A stretch of DNA of 64,000 nucleotides, from contig NZ_BCQP01000060.1 of assembly GCF_001552135.1 (NCBI RefSeq), positions 1-64,000 on the forward strand, read 5' to 3'. Of this stretch, positions 1 to 9,149 are shown piece after piece. Each line of letters starts with the position of its first letter. Within the stretch, counting starts at the first letter, position 1. A program made the position numbers and the translations under genes. Under the pieces are notes generated by a model. It worked only from the letters and a program-made list of their open reading frames with translations, did no database searches and was not told the DNA's origin. This stretch comes from Actinomadura chibensis NBRC 106107 (GTDB lineage Bacteria > Actinomycetota > Actinomycetes > Streptosporangiales > Streptosporangiaceae).

Positions 1-1
1 G

Positions 2-640
2 TGCGAGCTGGCGCCCGGCACGCGGCTGCTGGACGTCGGCGCGGGCGCGGGCGGCCCGGCCGCCTGGGCGGCGCGGCGGTTCGGCGTCCGGCCGGTCCTG
101 CTGGACCCGAGGCTGGCCGCGTGCCGAGCCGCCGCCTTGATGTTCGGGCTGCCGGTCGTCCTCGCGTCCGGCGACCGGCTCCCGCTCCGCGCCGGGTCGA
201 TGGACGCGGCGTGGTGCCTCGGGGTGCTGTGCACGGTCGCGGACAAGGCCGGGCTGCTCCGCGAGGTCCACCGCGTCCTGCGGCCGGGCGCCTCGCTCGG
301 GCTGCTGGTGGTCGTCGCGCGCACCCCGCGGGCGTCGGCCGTCCCGGACGGCAACCTGTTCCCCACCCAGGACGAGCTGGCCGTCCTGCTGGACGACGCC
401 GGGTTCGACCTGGTCGAGCAGATCGACCGGCCCGGCGACGCGCCGCTGTCGTGGTCGCGGCGCGCCGCCCGGGTGGCGGAGGTCGTCGCCACCCGGCACC
501 GTGCCGACCGCGCCTACGCGCTCGCCGCGCGGCAGAGCGAGAGCTTCAACCGCCTTTTCGAGTCAGGGCGGATCTCGATGCAGCTGATCCATGCCGTCCG
601 GCGACGACCCGGCGGCGCGCACACGCGTGGAGGAAAATGA
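2..640 (+). CDS. SAM-dependent methyltransferase, 5' truncated
   Basis: Class I SAM-dependent methyltransferase whose N-terminus lies outside the window. The glycine-rich SAM-binding motif I (LLDVGAGAGGPA) is seen at the very start. It is followed by an acidic strand end (VLLDPR) and the motif-IV and post-IV region (AWCLGVLCTV, then LLREVHRVLRPGASLGLLV), typical of the Methyltransf_11 fold. The substrate cannot be told. It overlaps the next gene by an ATGA junction, so the two are probably translationally coupled. The C-terminal 70 residues are basic and resemble no motif I know. Confidence 0.85.
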   Translation, partial: CELAPGTRLLDVGAGAGGPAAWAARRFGVRPVLLDPRLAACRAAALMFGLPVVLASGDRLPLRAGSMDAAWCLGVLCTVADKAGLLREVHRVLRPGASLGLLVVVARTPRASAVPDGNLFPTQDELAVLLDDAGFDLVEQIDRPGDAPLSWSRRAARVAEVVATRHRADRAYALAARQSESFNRLFESGRISMQLIHAVRRRPGGAHTRGGK

Positions 641-867
641 ACCCCCCGACCGGCGATAACGGGTTCGAGGCCGAACTCGAAACGGAGATCCAGGCGGAAC
701 TGGCGCTGGCCGAGTCCAGCCGTCCGGAGGAGGCGGCGGCACTGCCCGCGTCGGAATGGCTGTTCGACCCGGCCGACGTGGAGGCGGAGGAGATCGAGCT
801 GCGCAACCTCCTCGGCGCGGTCGAGGAACTCGGCGAGTCGCGGCGCGGCGAAACGGAACGCCCCTGA
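637..867 (+). CDS. small acidic hypothetical protein
   Basis: A 76-residue very acidic protein, rich in Glu and Ala with no cysteine, whose ATG overlaps the stop of the methyltransferase (ATGA). A GGAGG sequence at 629-633 gives it a ribosome binding site. I do not recognise a family. It could be a small partner or substrate of the methyltransferase. It lacks the Ser/Thr/Cys-rich core expected of most RiPP precursors, so I do not call it one. Confidence 0.6.
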   Translation: MNPPTGDNGFEAELETEIQAELALAESSRPEEAAALPASEWLFDPADVEAEEIELRNLLGAVEELGESRRGETERP

Positions 868-962
868 CCCGCCCGGCGAAACCGCCCGCGCGCCGCGTTT
901 GCGGCCGGGCGCCGATCTAGCGTGGGTCACCGTCAGACTCGACGCGTTTCTGGAGGCGGAAC

Positions 963-1883
963 TTGGACGATGTAAGCCCGGCCGACCTCGACCGGGCGGC
1001 GGCCGTCTTCGCCGAGGTGCGGCCGCGCCTGTTCGGCATCGCCTACCGGATGCTCGGCAGCGCCACCGAGGCCGAGGACCTGGTGCAGGACGTGTGGCTG
1101 CGCTGGCAGACCGCCGACCGCGCCGCCGTGACCGAGCCGGGCGCGTTCCTCGCGACGGCGACGACGCGGCTCGCGATCAACGTCCTGCAGTCGGCGCGGG
1201 TGCGCCGCGAGACCTATGTCGGCCCGTGGCTGCCCGAGCCCGTCGACACCGGCGCGGACCCGCACCTCGGGGCCGAGCGCGGCGAGGCGCTCGAACTCGC
1301 CGTGCTGTTCCTGCTGGAGCGGCTCACCCCGAACGAGCGCGCGGCCTACGTGCTGCGGGAGGCGTTCGACTACCCGTATCCGCAGGTCGCGGAGATCGTC
1401 CAGGTGAGCGAGGCGGCGGCGCGGCAGCTCGTCAGCCGGGCGCGCAAGCACCTGCGCTCCGAGCGCCGCGCGCCCGTGACGGCCGCCGCGCAGCGCCGGT
1501 TGCTGACCGCGTTCGTCGCCGCCGCCCGCGCCGGGGACCTCGCCGCGCTGGAGGAGATCCTCGCCGCCGACGTCGTCAGCTACTCCGACGGCGGCGGGGG
1601 CGTGCGCGCGTCCCGTTTCCCCGTGGTCGGCGCGGAACGCGTCGCCAAGTACCACCGGGCGTTCGCGGCGCGCTTCTGGCTCGGGGTGGACGTGGCCTGG
1701 GCCGACGTCAACGGCCGGACCGCCGCCCTGTTGCACCGCGACGGGGAGGTGTTCGCCGTCCTCACCGTCGACGCGTCGGAGGAGGGCATCGAGCGGGTGC
1801 TGTGGATGATGAACCCCGGCAAACTCACCGCGGCGGGCGGCGGCGCGGGGGCCCGGGGCGGGGGCGGGGGCGGGCGGCCGTGA
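963..1883 (+). CDS. sigJ: ECF41-family RNA polymerase sigma factor (SigJ-like)
   Basis: Extracytoplasmic-function sigma factor of 306 residues. Region 2 (RLFGIAYRMLGSATEAEDLV, about residues 20-40) and region 4 (LTPNERAAYVLREAFDYPY, then a helix-turn-helix with EAAARQLVSRARKHL) are intact. The SnoaL-like C-terminal extension is also intact and carries the ECF41 signatures WLPEP, YSDGGGG and NPGKL. In this family the extension replaces an anti-sigma factor as a built-in regulator. The TTG start was chosen because GGAGG lies at 952-956, about 6 nt upstream. The usual ECF41 target genes (carboxymuconolactone decarboxylase-like, oxidoreductase) are not adjacent. The last residues are a Gly-rich tail. 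The next gene overlaps by GTGA. Confidence 0.92.
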   Translation: MDDVSPADLDRAAAVFAEVRPRLFGIAYRMLGSATEAEDLVQDVWLRWQTADRAAVTEPGAFLATATTRLAINVLQSARVRRETYVGPWLPEPVDTGADPHLGAERGEALELAVLFLLERLTPNERAAYVLREAFDYPYPQVAEIVQVSEAAARQLVSRARKHLRSERRAPVTAAAQRRLLTAFVAAARAGDLAALEEILAADVVSYSDGGGGVRASRFPVVGAERVAKYHRAFAARFWLGVDVAWADVNGRTAALLHRDGEVFAVLTVDASEEGIERVLWMMNPGKLTAAGGGAGARGGGGGGRP

Positions 1884-2584
1884 GCGGCCCGCCGGTCCCG
1901 GGCTCGCTGGCCGAGTTGCTGGACGAGCGGCGCCACCTCCTCGACCTCGCCGCCTGGATGCTCGGCCCGGACGCCGCGGACCGGATCGTCCAGGAGACCT
2001 ACCGGCGCTGGTACGCCCTGGACGACGCCGAACGCGCGCGGATCACCGTCCCCCGCGCCTGGCTGGCGCGCGTCGCGGGCGGCATCTGCCTGGACCTGCT
2101 CGCCTCCGGCGCGGGCGAGCCGTCCGTCCCCGCGAACCCGGTTCCCCGGCCCGGGCCCGAGGGCGGCGCGCGCGACCGGGTGAGGCGGTTCCCCCGGGAG
2201 GACCCGTCCGATCCGGCGCTGCTCGCGCGGCACGACCATGTCGCGCGACGTTTCGCGGCGGCCTGCGGCAGCGGGGACGCGGCGGCGCTGCGGGCGGTCC
2301 TCGCCGCCGACGCGATGGTGGTCAGCGACGGCGGCGGCAAGGTGCGCGCCCCCGTCCACCCGACGCACGGCGCGGACGCGGTCGCCCGTTTCGTCACGAC
2401 GCTGCTGGCCGGTCAGCCCGGCACCGCAATCACGGTCGAGCCGGTGAACGGGCGCGCCGGGCTCGTGCTGCGCCGGGCCGGGCAGGCGGTCGCGGTGGTC
2501 GGCGTCAGCGTCGCCGAGGCCCGCGTCACCGCCGTGTGGATCGTGCTGAACCCGGACAAGCTGCGGCGCTGGCACCGTCCATGA
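1880..2584 (+). CDS. degenerate ECF41-type sigma paralogue lacking region 4
   Basis: A 234-residue protein starting at a GTG that overlaps the stop of the SigJ-like gene. Its N-terminus aligns with sigma region 2 (LAAWMLGPDAADRIVQETYR). Its C-terminus keeps the SnoaL-like ECF41 signatures SDGGGK and NPDKL. The stretch that should hold the WLPEP linker motif and the whole region-4 DNA-binding domain is missing, replaced by a short Pro/Gly/Arg-rich linker. It therefore probably cannot recognise a -35 element alone. It may modulate the upstream sigma factor, or be a decaying duplicate. The reading frame is intact and tightly coupled, which argues that it is expressed. Confidence 0.75.
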   Translation: MSGPPVPGSLAELLDERRHLLDLAAWMLGPDAADRIVQETYRRWYALDDAERARITVPRAWLARVAGGICLDLLASGAGEPSVPANPVPRPGPEGGARDRVRRFPREDPSDPALLARHDHVARRFAAACGSGDAAALRAVLAADAMVVSDGGGKVRAPVHPTHGADAVARFVTTLLAGQPGTAITVEPVNGRAGLVLRRAGQAVAVVGVSVAEARVTAVWIVLNPDKLRRWHRP

Positions 2585-2953
2585 CCAGGAAGGACGTCCC
2601 GCCGCCGGGGGCGCCGCACTCGCACCGATCCGCACAGCGCCTCCGCGCGACCGGCCGGACGCCCGAGGGTTCGCCACCTGCCTGCACGGCGCGCTCGGCC
2701 CCGCGCCGACCTCGTGGTGGGCTGGCCGGAGGCGGGGTGCGAAACGGCCGCCACACTGGTCGCGAAAGCGGCCGAGCCGTGCCCGTATTCGACGACGACG
2801 GCCCGGCGGGAATCCCCGCCCCGATCACCCTCGCCGAAAAGTGAGCCTTTTTCAGTGAAGCCGATTCCATGCGGCGTTCCGGGCGGCCCGCGGCGAAATC
2901 GATGACGGCCCGAATACAGTTCCTCCGGTGGTCGCGGCGGTGCGGCCGATATC
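2585..2953. other. intergenic region without a supported gene
   Basis: About 370 bases between the sigma-factor pair and the CHAT gene. Short open frames exist on both strands, one starting with an ATG at 2581 that overlaps the preceding stop. None has a recognisable domain or a convincing ribosome binding site. Base composition is slightly more mixed than in the flanking genes. The promoter of the CHAT gene presumably lies here. Confidence 0.5.
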
Positions 2954-5900
2954 GTGCGTGACTGCTGCCATGTCGGTGACGGGGTTGGAGTTCGGGTGGG
3001 GCGGACGGATCGGTTGGCGCGGGTCCGGGACCGGGTGGACCGGTACGACTCCGCCGGGGACGCGGCCGCCGTCCTCGCCCCGGAGGCCGTGGCGGACGCG
3101 GTGGACCTGGTCTGCGCGGTCCCGGACGCGACGGCCGACATCGAGGTCGCGCACGCGACCGGCTGGCTGTTCTGGCTGCGCTTCGCCGCACGCGGGCCGG
3201 TCGCCGGGGAAGCGGACCTCGACCTCGCGTTGGCCCTGCTCACGCCCGTCCACCGGCTGAGCCCCGAGGGGATCCCGACGCCGCTGCGCGACCTGTTCGG
3301 CGACGAGCCGCGGCACGTGCCGGACGGCCCCGGGCTGCTCGCCCGCCTCGGCCGCTCGCTCCGGCGGGAGGCTTCCTCCCCGGACGGCGCGGGCGCCCTC
3401 GATCAGGCGATCGTCCTTTTCCGCCGGGGCGTCGTGATCACCGAAACCGGCCATCCCGAATACCGTCGGTGCCGGGCCGATCTGAGCAGTTCCCTGCTGG
3501 CCCGTTTCGAGCGGACGGAATCCCCGGCGGATCTGCGGGAGGCGGTCGAATTCGGCCGGGCGGCGGTGGACGCGACCGCGTCCGACGACCCCGACCGGGC
3601 GGCTTACCTGTCCAATCTCGGGAATGCGCTGCTGACCCGTTTCGAGCGTTTCGGCGGCGGTCCAGCGGATCTCGACGCCGCGGTGGAGGCCGGGCGCGCG
3701 GCGGTCACCGGCCGGCCCGACCATCCGGACCGCGCTGAGATGGCGTCCGTCCTCGACCGCGCGCTCCGGGCGAAGGCCGCCCAGGCCGAGCGCGCCTCGG
3801 ACCTGGACGAACGGATCGCCTCGCTCCGCGACTCAGTCTCAGCGCCAGTTGGAGACGACGCCCGCCTTTCCGAATTCGGCGGGTTGCTGATGGAACGGTT
3901 CCGGCATTCCGGGGCCCCGGCCGACCTGGACGATGCCGTCCAAGCGCACCGGGACGCGGTCGCCGCCGCCGCTCCCGCCCGCGCCGCCGATCACCTGTCG
4001 TCGCTGAGCGGCGCCCTGCGGCTCCGGTTCGACCGGACGGGACGGGAGCGGGATCTGCTGGAGGCGGTCGAGACCGGCCGGGCCGGGCTGGCGGCGACTC
4101 CCGCCGACCACCCTGACCTGCGCGGACGGCGGTCGCATCTGGCCAGGGCGCTGGCCGCGCCACCCGACGGCGCCCAGGTGGCCGAAGCGGTCGCGCTGGC
4201 CCGTGAGGCCGTCGCCGACTGCCCGCCCGACGACCCCGGCCGCGCCTCCTACCTGGCGAACCTGTGCGACGTCCTGCGCCGTTCGTTCGAGTGCGGCGGA
4301 GACGCGGCCGACCTCGAAGCGGCGATCGGCGCCGGACACGCGGCGGTGGCCGCCGCCCGGCCCCCGGACCTGCCCGCCCACCTCGGCGATCTCGGCGCCG
4401 CGCTGTTGTGCCGGTTCCGCGCCACGGGCGGGCGCCCGGACCTGGACGCCGCGGTCGACGCCTTCCAGCGGGCGGTCCACGCGACGCCGGAGCCGGGCCC
4501 CGACCGAGCCGCGAACCTCGCGAAACTCGGCGGCGCCCGCCAGCTCCGCTACGACGCGGCGCGCCGCCGCGAGGACATCGACGCCGCCGTCGCCGCCTGC
4601 CGGGAGGCCGTGCGCACCACCCCGTCCGGCCACGCGCACCGCGCGGCCCGCCTGTCCGACCTCGGCGCGGCCCTCCGGACGCGGTTCGCGGCCGCCGACG
4701 ACCCGGCCGACGCCGACGAGGCGGTCGAGGTCGCGCGGGCCGCGAGCGCGGCCGTCCCGCCCGGCCATCCGCACCGGGCGCGGGTGCTGACCGAGCGCGC
4801 GCTCGCGCTCCAGACCCGGTACGACCACACCGGCCACCTCGCGGACCTGGACGAGGCGGTCGATTCCGCCCGGACGGCGGCGGAGGCCCTCGCGCCCGGC
4901 CATCCCGACCACGCCGGGTACTCGGTGAACCTGGCGCGGGGCCTCGGCGCCCGGTACGCCCGGCTCGGTGAGAAGACCGACCTGGACGAGGCGCTCGCGG
5001 CCTGCCGGGCGGGGGCCGCGGCGGAGCTCGCGCCGCCCCGGATCCGCGCGGCGGCGGCCGCGCTGTGGGGACGGCTCGCCGCGAAGGGCGGCCGGTGGGA
5101 GGACGCCGTGTCCGGCTTCACCGCGACGGCCGACCTGCTCGGACGGACCGTCCCGCGGGGCCCCGAGGACCAGGAGATCCCGTCCGACGAGACGACCGGC
5201 GGAATCGGGTCGGACGCCGCCGCGTGCTGCGTCCGCGCGGGCCGGGCCGAAGACGCCGTCGAGCTGTTCGAGCGGATTCGCGGCCTGCTGCTCGACCGGA
5301 CGCTCGGCACCCGCACCGACGACCCCACCGGCAACCCCACCGGCGACCTCGCCGCGCTGACCGAACAGCACCCGGAGATGGCGGGCCGGTTCAGCGCCCT
5401 GTGCGCGCGACTCGATCCGGGACCCACCGGTTCGCCTGTTTCGGCGGCGGCGCGGGAGAAGCGCCGGGCCGCCGTCGCCGAACTCGACGGGCTCGTCCGC
5501 GCGATCCGGGCGCTGCCGGGGTTCGCGCGTTTCCCGCGCCCGCTCGGAGTGCGCGACCTCGCGCCCGCCGAGGGCCATGCCGTGATCGTCAACGTGTCCG
5601 AGTTCCGGTCGCACGCGCTGATCCTCTCCGCGGACGGGCGGGCGTCGGCGGTGCCGCTCCCCGAGCTCACCCCCGGCGTGGTCCGGGCGGAGGCGGGCGC
5701 GTTCCTCGACGCGGTGGGCGCGCTGTCCGCGAAGCGGACCTGGGCGGACGGCCAGCGCCGCATGACGCGGACGCTCGAATGGCTGTGGGACGCGGTGGCC
5801 GGGCCGGTGCTCCACCACCTCGGGATCATCGGCCCGCCCGGGGAGGACGACCCCTGGCCCAGGCTGTGGTGGTGCCCGTCCGGGTTCATGGCGATCCTTC

Positions 5901-6613
5901 CGCTGCACGCGGCCGGGTACCACGGCGGGACGTCCGGCGCGACGGTGATCGACCGGGTCGTGTGCTCCACCACGCCGACCCTGCGGGCGCTCGCCGGGCG
6001 ACCGGATGGGGGCGGAGGCGCCGACCGGGCGGTGGCGGTCGCGATGCCGCGAACGCCGGGAAACCGTCCGGAGCCGCCGGGCGGCGCGGAGGCGGAGGCG
6101 TCGCTGCTTCGGCGCCATTTCCCCGGAGAGGTCAGCGTCCTTACCGGAACCGCCGCCACCCGTGCGGCGGTGGTCGCCGCGCTGCCCGGAGCGCGGTGGG
6201 CGCATTTCGCCTGCCACGGCCACAGCGGTCTGGCGGACCCGTCCTCAAGCCGTCTGGAGTTGTCCGACCACCACATCCACCCGCTGACCGTGGCGGATCT
6301 GATCGGGCTGCGCTTGGACGGCGCGGAACTGGCGTTCCTGTCGGCCTGTTCGACGGCGCGTCCGGGGGCGCGGCTTCCGGACGAGGCCGTTCACCTCGCG
6401 TCCGCGGTCCAGCTCGCCGGATACCGGCACGTGATCGGCACTCTCTGGCCGGTCGGCGACCGGCATTCCACCGAAATGGCCGACTTGATCTATACGGCCA
6501 TTGCCGCGGGCGCCTCCGTCGCCGGGGCCGTGCATGACGCGACCCGCGAAATGCGCGACCGGTGGCCGGACCATCCGTCGATCTGGGCGTCCCACATCCA
6601 CGTGGGCGCGTGA
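2954..6613 (+). CDS. TPR-repeat CHAT-domain protein
   Basis: A 1219-residue protein. Residues of about 130 to 720 are helical TPR-like repeats about 45-50 residues apart, each with a line such as ADLDEAVEAGRAAV followed by HPDRA. The C-terminal third is a CHAT (caspase HetF-associated with TPRs) domain. The cysteine-peptidase dyad is visible as His1088 in HFACHGH and Cys1132 in LSACSTA. CHAT proteins are caspase-like proteases often used as sensors or effectors in bacterial defence and programmed cell death. No partner gene is adjacent. The exact start is uncertain: a GTG at 2954 opens the frame, but the first 20 residues look non-coding and a start a little downstream is possible. Confidence 0.88.
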   Translation: MRDCCHVGDGVGVRVGRTDRLARVRDRVDRYDSAGDAAAVLAPEAVADAVDLVCAVPDATADIEVAHATGWLFWLRFAARGPVAGEADLDLALALLTPVHRLSPEGIPTPLRDLFGDEPRHVPDGPGLLARLGRSLRREASSPDGAGALDQAIVLFRRGVVITETGHPEYRRCRADLSSSLLARFERTESPADLREAVEFGRAAVDATASDDPDRAAYLSNLGNALLTRFERFGGGPADLDAAVEAGRAAVTGRPDHPDRAEMASVLDRALRAKAAQAERASDLDERIASLRDSVSAPVGDDARLSEFGGLLMERFRHSGAPADLDDAVQAHRDAVAAAAPARAADHLSSLSGALRLRFDRTGRERDLLEAVETGRAGLAATPADHPDLRGRRSHLARALAAPPDGAQVAEAVALAREAVADCPPDDPGRASYLANLCDVLRRSFECGGDAADLEAAIGAGHAAVAAARPPDLPAHLGDLGAALLCRFRATGGRPDLDAAVDAFQRAVHATPEPGPDRAANLAKLGGARQLRYDAARRREDIDAAVAACREAVRTTPSGHAHRAARLSDLGAALRTRFAAADDPADADEAVEVARAASAAVPPGHPHRARVLTERALALQTRYDHTGHLADLDEAVDSARTAAEALAPGHPDHAGYSVNLARGLGARYARLGEKTDLDEALAACRAGAAAELAPPRIRAAAAALWGRLAAKGGRWEDAVSGFTATADLLGRTVPRGPEDQEIPSDETTGGIGSDAAACCVRAGRAEDAVELFERIRGLLLDRTLGTRTDDPTGNPTGDLAALTEQHPEMAGRFSALCARLDPGPTGSPVSAAAREKRRAAVAELDGLVRAIRALPGFARFPRPLGVRDLAPAEGHAVIVNVSEFRSHALILSADGRASAVPLPELTPGVVRAEAGAFLDAVGALSAKRTWADGQRRMTRTLEWLWDAVAGPVLHHLGIIGPPGEDDPWPRLWWCPSGFMAILPLHAAGYHGGTSGATVIDRVVCSTTPTLRALAGRPDGGGGADRAVAVAMPRTPGNRPEPPGGAEAEASLLRRHFPGEVSVLTGTAATRAAVVAALPGARWAHFACHGHSGLADPSSSRLELSDHHIHPLTVADLIGLRLDGAELAFLSACSTARPGARLPDEAVHLASAVQLAGYRHVIGTLWPVGDRHSTEMADLIYTAIAAGASVAGAVHDATREMRDRWPDHPSIWASHIHVGA

Positions 6614-6623
6614 GGCGGGCCGG

Positions 6624-6953
6624 TCATCGCAGCGGGTCGTGTCCCCAGTTCATCAGCGAATAGCGCCAGCGGGTGTCGGTGACATCGCCGGACGGGCGCT
6701 GCGCCAGATGGCGGTGGACGTAGCCGACGACCTTCCGCATATGCGCGTAGTCCTCTTCGGTCAGGTCCTTCTCTTTGGTCCGCAGCAATTCGACGATCCG
6801 GCGGCCCGAGGCGTGGCCGGTCGACTCCCCGCCGCCGTCCTTCTGCCCGACCGACCGCGACTCCGCGGTGTCCAGCCACCGCTCCAGCTCCCCGGCGGTC
6901 AGGTTGACGGCCTCGCGGAACTCGGCCGCCGTCGCGTCGTCGCGTTCGCCCAT
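6624..6953 (-). CDS. DUF3140 domain protein
   Basis: A 109-residue hydrophilic protein with the features of DUF3140: an N-terminal EFREAVNLTAGELERWL segment, a central GRRIVELLRTKEKDLTEEDY segment and the C-terminal NWGHDPLR. Its function is unknown. Relatives are small cytoplasmic proteins common in actinomycetes, sometimes next to DUF2945 genes. It converges with the CHAT gene, 10 bases away, and follows the STAS gene on the same strand. Confidence 0.85.
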   Translation of the reverse strand: MGERDDATAAEFREAVNLTAGELERWLDTAESRSVGQKDGGGESTGHASGRRIVELLRTKEKDLTEEDYAHMRKVVGYVHRHLAQRPSGDVTDTRWRYSLMNWGHDPLR

Positions 6954-6995
6954 GTCAGACGCGGTACCCGGCGTCCGGCCGGATACTCGGCGAGG

Positions 6996-7397
6996 TCAGG
7001 CGCGGCGGCCCGGGCGGCGCCGGGACGGCCGTACGGCCGGGCACCCCGGGATGATGTGCAGGCGCCGGTGCAGGCCGGAGATGTTCAGGATCCGCAGCAC
7101 TCGCGACTGCGGACGCCACAGCCGCAATTGGCGTCCGCGGCCCGACATGAGCTGGTGCGCCCACACCATCACCGACAGTCCGGTGGAGTCGGCGAAACTG
7201 AGCTCGGAAAGGTCCAGCAGGATCCGGTCCGGGTCGTGCGCGGTGATCACTTCGGAGATGTGCCAACGCAACTCCTCGGCGGTGGCGATGTCGAGTTCGC
7301 CGTGCAGGTGCAATTCCGTCGTGGAACCGTCCCGGCGGACGGTAATGGCCAGCATGAGCGGGCCGGACGCGTGGTCCGGCTGGTCCGGAGAGGTCAC
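6996..7397 (-). CDS. STAS-domain anti-sigma factor antagonist
   Basis: A 133-residue STAS protein of the SpoIIAA/RsbV type. Such proteins bind anti-sigma kinases in partner switching and are released or blocked by phosphorylation. Seen are the ELHLHGELDIATA strand-helix and LLDLSELSFADSTGLSVMV. Ser71 of ADSTG is the expected phosphorylation site. The GTG start at 7397 has GGAGG 6 nt upstream; a longer open frame upstream adds only a low-complexity tail. Possible functional partners at the far end of the window are the ATPase-like protein at 61525 and the SpoIIE phosphatase at 62071, but no link can be shown. Confidence 0.88.
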   Translation of the reverse strand: MTSPDQPDHASGPLMLAITVRRDGSTTELHLHGELDIATAEELRWHISEVITAHDPDRILLDLSELSFADSTGLSVMVWAHQLMSGRGRQLRLWRPQSRVLRILNISGLHRRLHIIPGCPAVRPSRRRPGRRA

Positions 7398-7661
7398 AAA
7401 GCGCCTCCACGGGGGTGGGTCGGGATCTCCCGGACAGGGCCGCGCACTGCCGCGAGCCTGTCCGCGGAGTCGGTTGACCGCCGAAACGGCGTCCAACACG
7501 CGGGTGGCCATCTGGTGGCCGATGATCAACCGTCCTCACCACCTTCACCCGGCCGTCCACCCGGTTCGACCGCGTATCGGTCCGCCGTACGCAAAATTCC
7601 CGCCAGGACGGCTTGTGCGCCCGGACGGCGGGTAGGCAGCCGACCGATCAAAGGGGGAAAC

Positions 7662-7952
7662 GTGATCAAGACATTGCATCGGCGGGGGGTGCGCTCCGGC
7701 CTCATGTACAAGGCCGGGATCGCCTCGATCGGGCTCTCTTTCGCCTCTTGGGCGGCGTCCAGCCTGTTCGAGACCGCCGGACTGGACCGCGCCGACCGCT
7801 GGGGCATCTTCGTCGGCGAATGGGCCCCGACGTTCTTCGCGATGGGCATCGCGCTGCAACTGGAGGAGATGCGCGACACGAGCACGCACGGCCGCCACCG
7901 CGAAACGGCCGAAACCGAACACCACTACGCCGCCGGTTCAGCCGTCATGTGA
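7662..7952 (+). CDS. small membrane protein
   Basis: A 96-residue protein with a GTG start and an AAGGGGG ribosome binding site just upstream. Two hydrophobic segments are visible (about residues 19-36 and 50-66, the second in WAPTFFAMGIALQLEE), followed by a His/Glu-rich soluble tail. I do not recognise a family. It is divergent from the STAS gene, and their promoters share 7398-7661. Confidence 0.6.
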   Translation: MIKTLHRRGVRSGLMYKAGIASIGLSFASWAASSLFETAGLDRADRWGIFVGEWAPTFFAMGIALQLEEMRDTSTHGRHRETAETEHHYAAGSAVM

Positions 7953-7994
7953 CCGGAGGCGCCCACGCGGGCGTCCTTCCGCCGCGCGGCGGCG

Positions 7995-9137
7995 TCAGTA
8001 TCCGGGAAAGCGCTCGTCGATCTGCTCGGGCGTCAGGCCGAAGTCCGAGAGCGAGTACCGGTGCGCCGGTCTCGCGGCGCCCGCCGAGCTTTCACCGTGC
8101 AGTTCCGTCATCACCTTTCTCGCCGCGTCCGTGAACGGCAGCCCGAAACGGCGGTAGACGCCCTCCACCGTCCCGATCGGGTCGCGGACGAAGTCGTCGT
8201 AGTGGACGTCCGCGAACCGCGCCGGGTCGTGCCTCTCCCGCTCCGCGCGGAACAGGTCGAGCCCGCGCGCCCACAGGTCGAGCTGGTCGCGTCCGATCGT
8301 CGCGCCGGTGAACACGTCCGACCATCCGGCGGTCGCGTGCGCGGCGAGGCTGCACATCGACGCCATCGCCGTGCGCGGCGCCCGGTGCGTCTGGACGACC
8401 AGCGCGTCCGGATACACCTCAAGCAGCGCGTCCAGGGCGAACAAATGGCTGGGATTCTTCAGCACCCAGCGCCGCCCCCGGTCGTTCAGCCCGATGAGTT
8501 GCAGATTGCGGCGGTGCCTGCGGTAGGCGGGCGCCCAGTCCTGCCCGGCGAGCCAGGACGAATAGCCCGGCAGATGCGCGAGGCATTCGAACGAGACCGA
8601 CAGCATGCTCTGCCGCAGCAGTTGCCAGCATTCCTCGACCGTGTCCGCCGAGATGTAGTGGACGCCCATGAACTCCGGGTTCTCGACGTGGTGCCGCCGA
8701 TATCCGGCGTCGATCGCCTGGAAGACCGGGTCCTCCGCCCAGGTTTCGCGCGGCGGCCGCGGCCGCGGGACCTCCGCCAGCCACAGGTCGAGGCCCTGGT
8801 GGGCGGGGTCGGCGGTGAGCAGCCGGTGCAGCGCGGTCGTCCCGGTGCGCGGCAGCCCGGTCACGAAGATCGGTCGCTCGACCGGGACGTCGGAATGCTC
8901 GGGAAAGCGCCGCCACGCCGCCTCCGAGAACTGCCGGGCCGTCAGCGCGCCGCGCAGCATCGCCCGCTGCGCCCTGTTCCCGAGCGGGGTGAGCCCGGCG
9001 TCCCTCTCATAGGATTCCAGCAGGATTCTCAACCCGTCGAGATAGGCGTCGTCGCCGAAGTCGTCCAGCCCGGTGATCCTGCGGGCCGAGGCGTGCAGGT
9101 CCTCGACCGTCCCGACGTTCTCGCGTCCCGCGCTCAT
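7995..9137 (-). CDS. sulfotransferase family protein
   Basis: A 380-residue PAPS-dependent sulfotransferase-fold protein. The 5'-phosphosulfate-binding loop GLPRTGTT is at residues 94-101. The later 3'-phosphate region contains NPSHLFALDALLEVYPDALVVQTHRAP. It belongs to the long actinobacterial group seen in mycobacteria, probably acting on a lipid, sterol or other hydrophobic alcohol. It is the last gene of an operon behind the SDR gene (12-base gap). The operator-like palindrome upstream of the DUF1214 gene would control all three genes. Confidence 0.88.
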   Translation of the reverse strand: MSAGRENVGTVEDLHASARRITGLDDFGDDAYLDGLRILLESYERDAGLTPLGNRAQRAMLRGALTARQFSEAAWRRFPEHSDVPVERPIFVTGLPRTGTTALHRLLTADPAHQGLDLWLAEVPRPRPPRETWAEDPVFQAIDAGYRRHHVENPEFMGVHYISADTVEECWQLLRQSMLSVSFECLAHLPGYSSWLAGQDWAPAYRRHRRNLQLIGLNDRGRRWVLKNPSHLFALDALLEVYPDALVVQTHRAPRTAMASMCSLAAHATAGWSDVFTGATIGRDQLDLWARGLDLFRAERERHDPARFADVHYDDFVRDPIGTVEGVYRRFGLPFTDAARKVMTELHGESSAGAARPAHRYSLSDFGLTPEQIDERFPGY

Positions 9138-9149
9138 CGGTGCGCCCTT

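Noticed and set aside
637..867. RiPP precursor peptide
   Set aside because: It is next to a modifying enzyme, but it has no Cys, few Ser/Thr, no leader/core boundary and no cyclase or transporter nearby.
2581..2844. Short gene overlapping the sigma paralogue stop
   Set aside because: Pro/Arg/Gly-rich translation with no domain and no ribosome binding site apart from the chance overlap.
3839..6276. Long antisense frames opposite the CHAT gene
   Set aside because: They are typical high-GC mirror frames, Arg/Gly/Ala-rich with no domains, while the sense frame has clear TPR and CHAT motifs.
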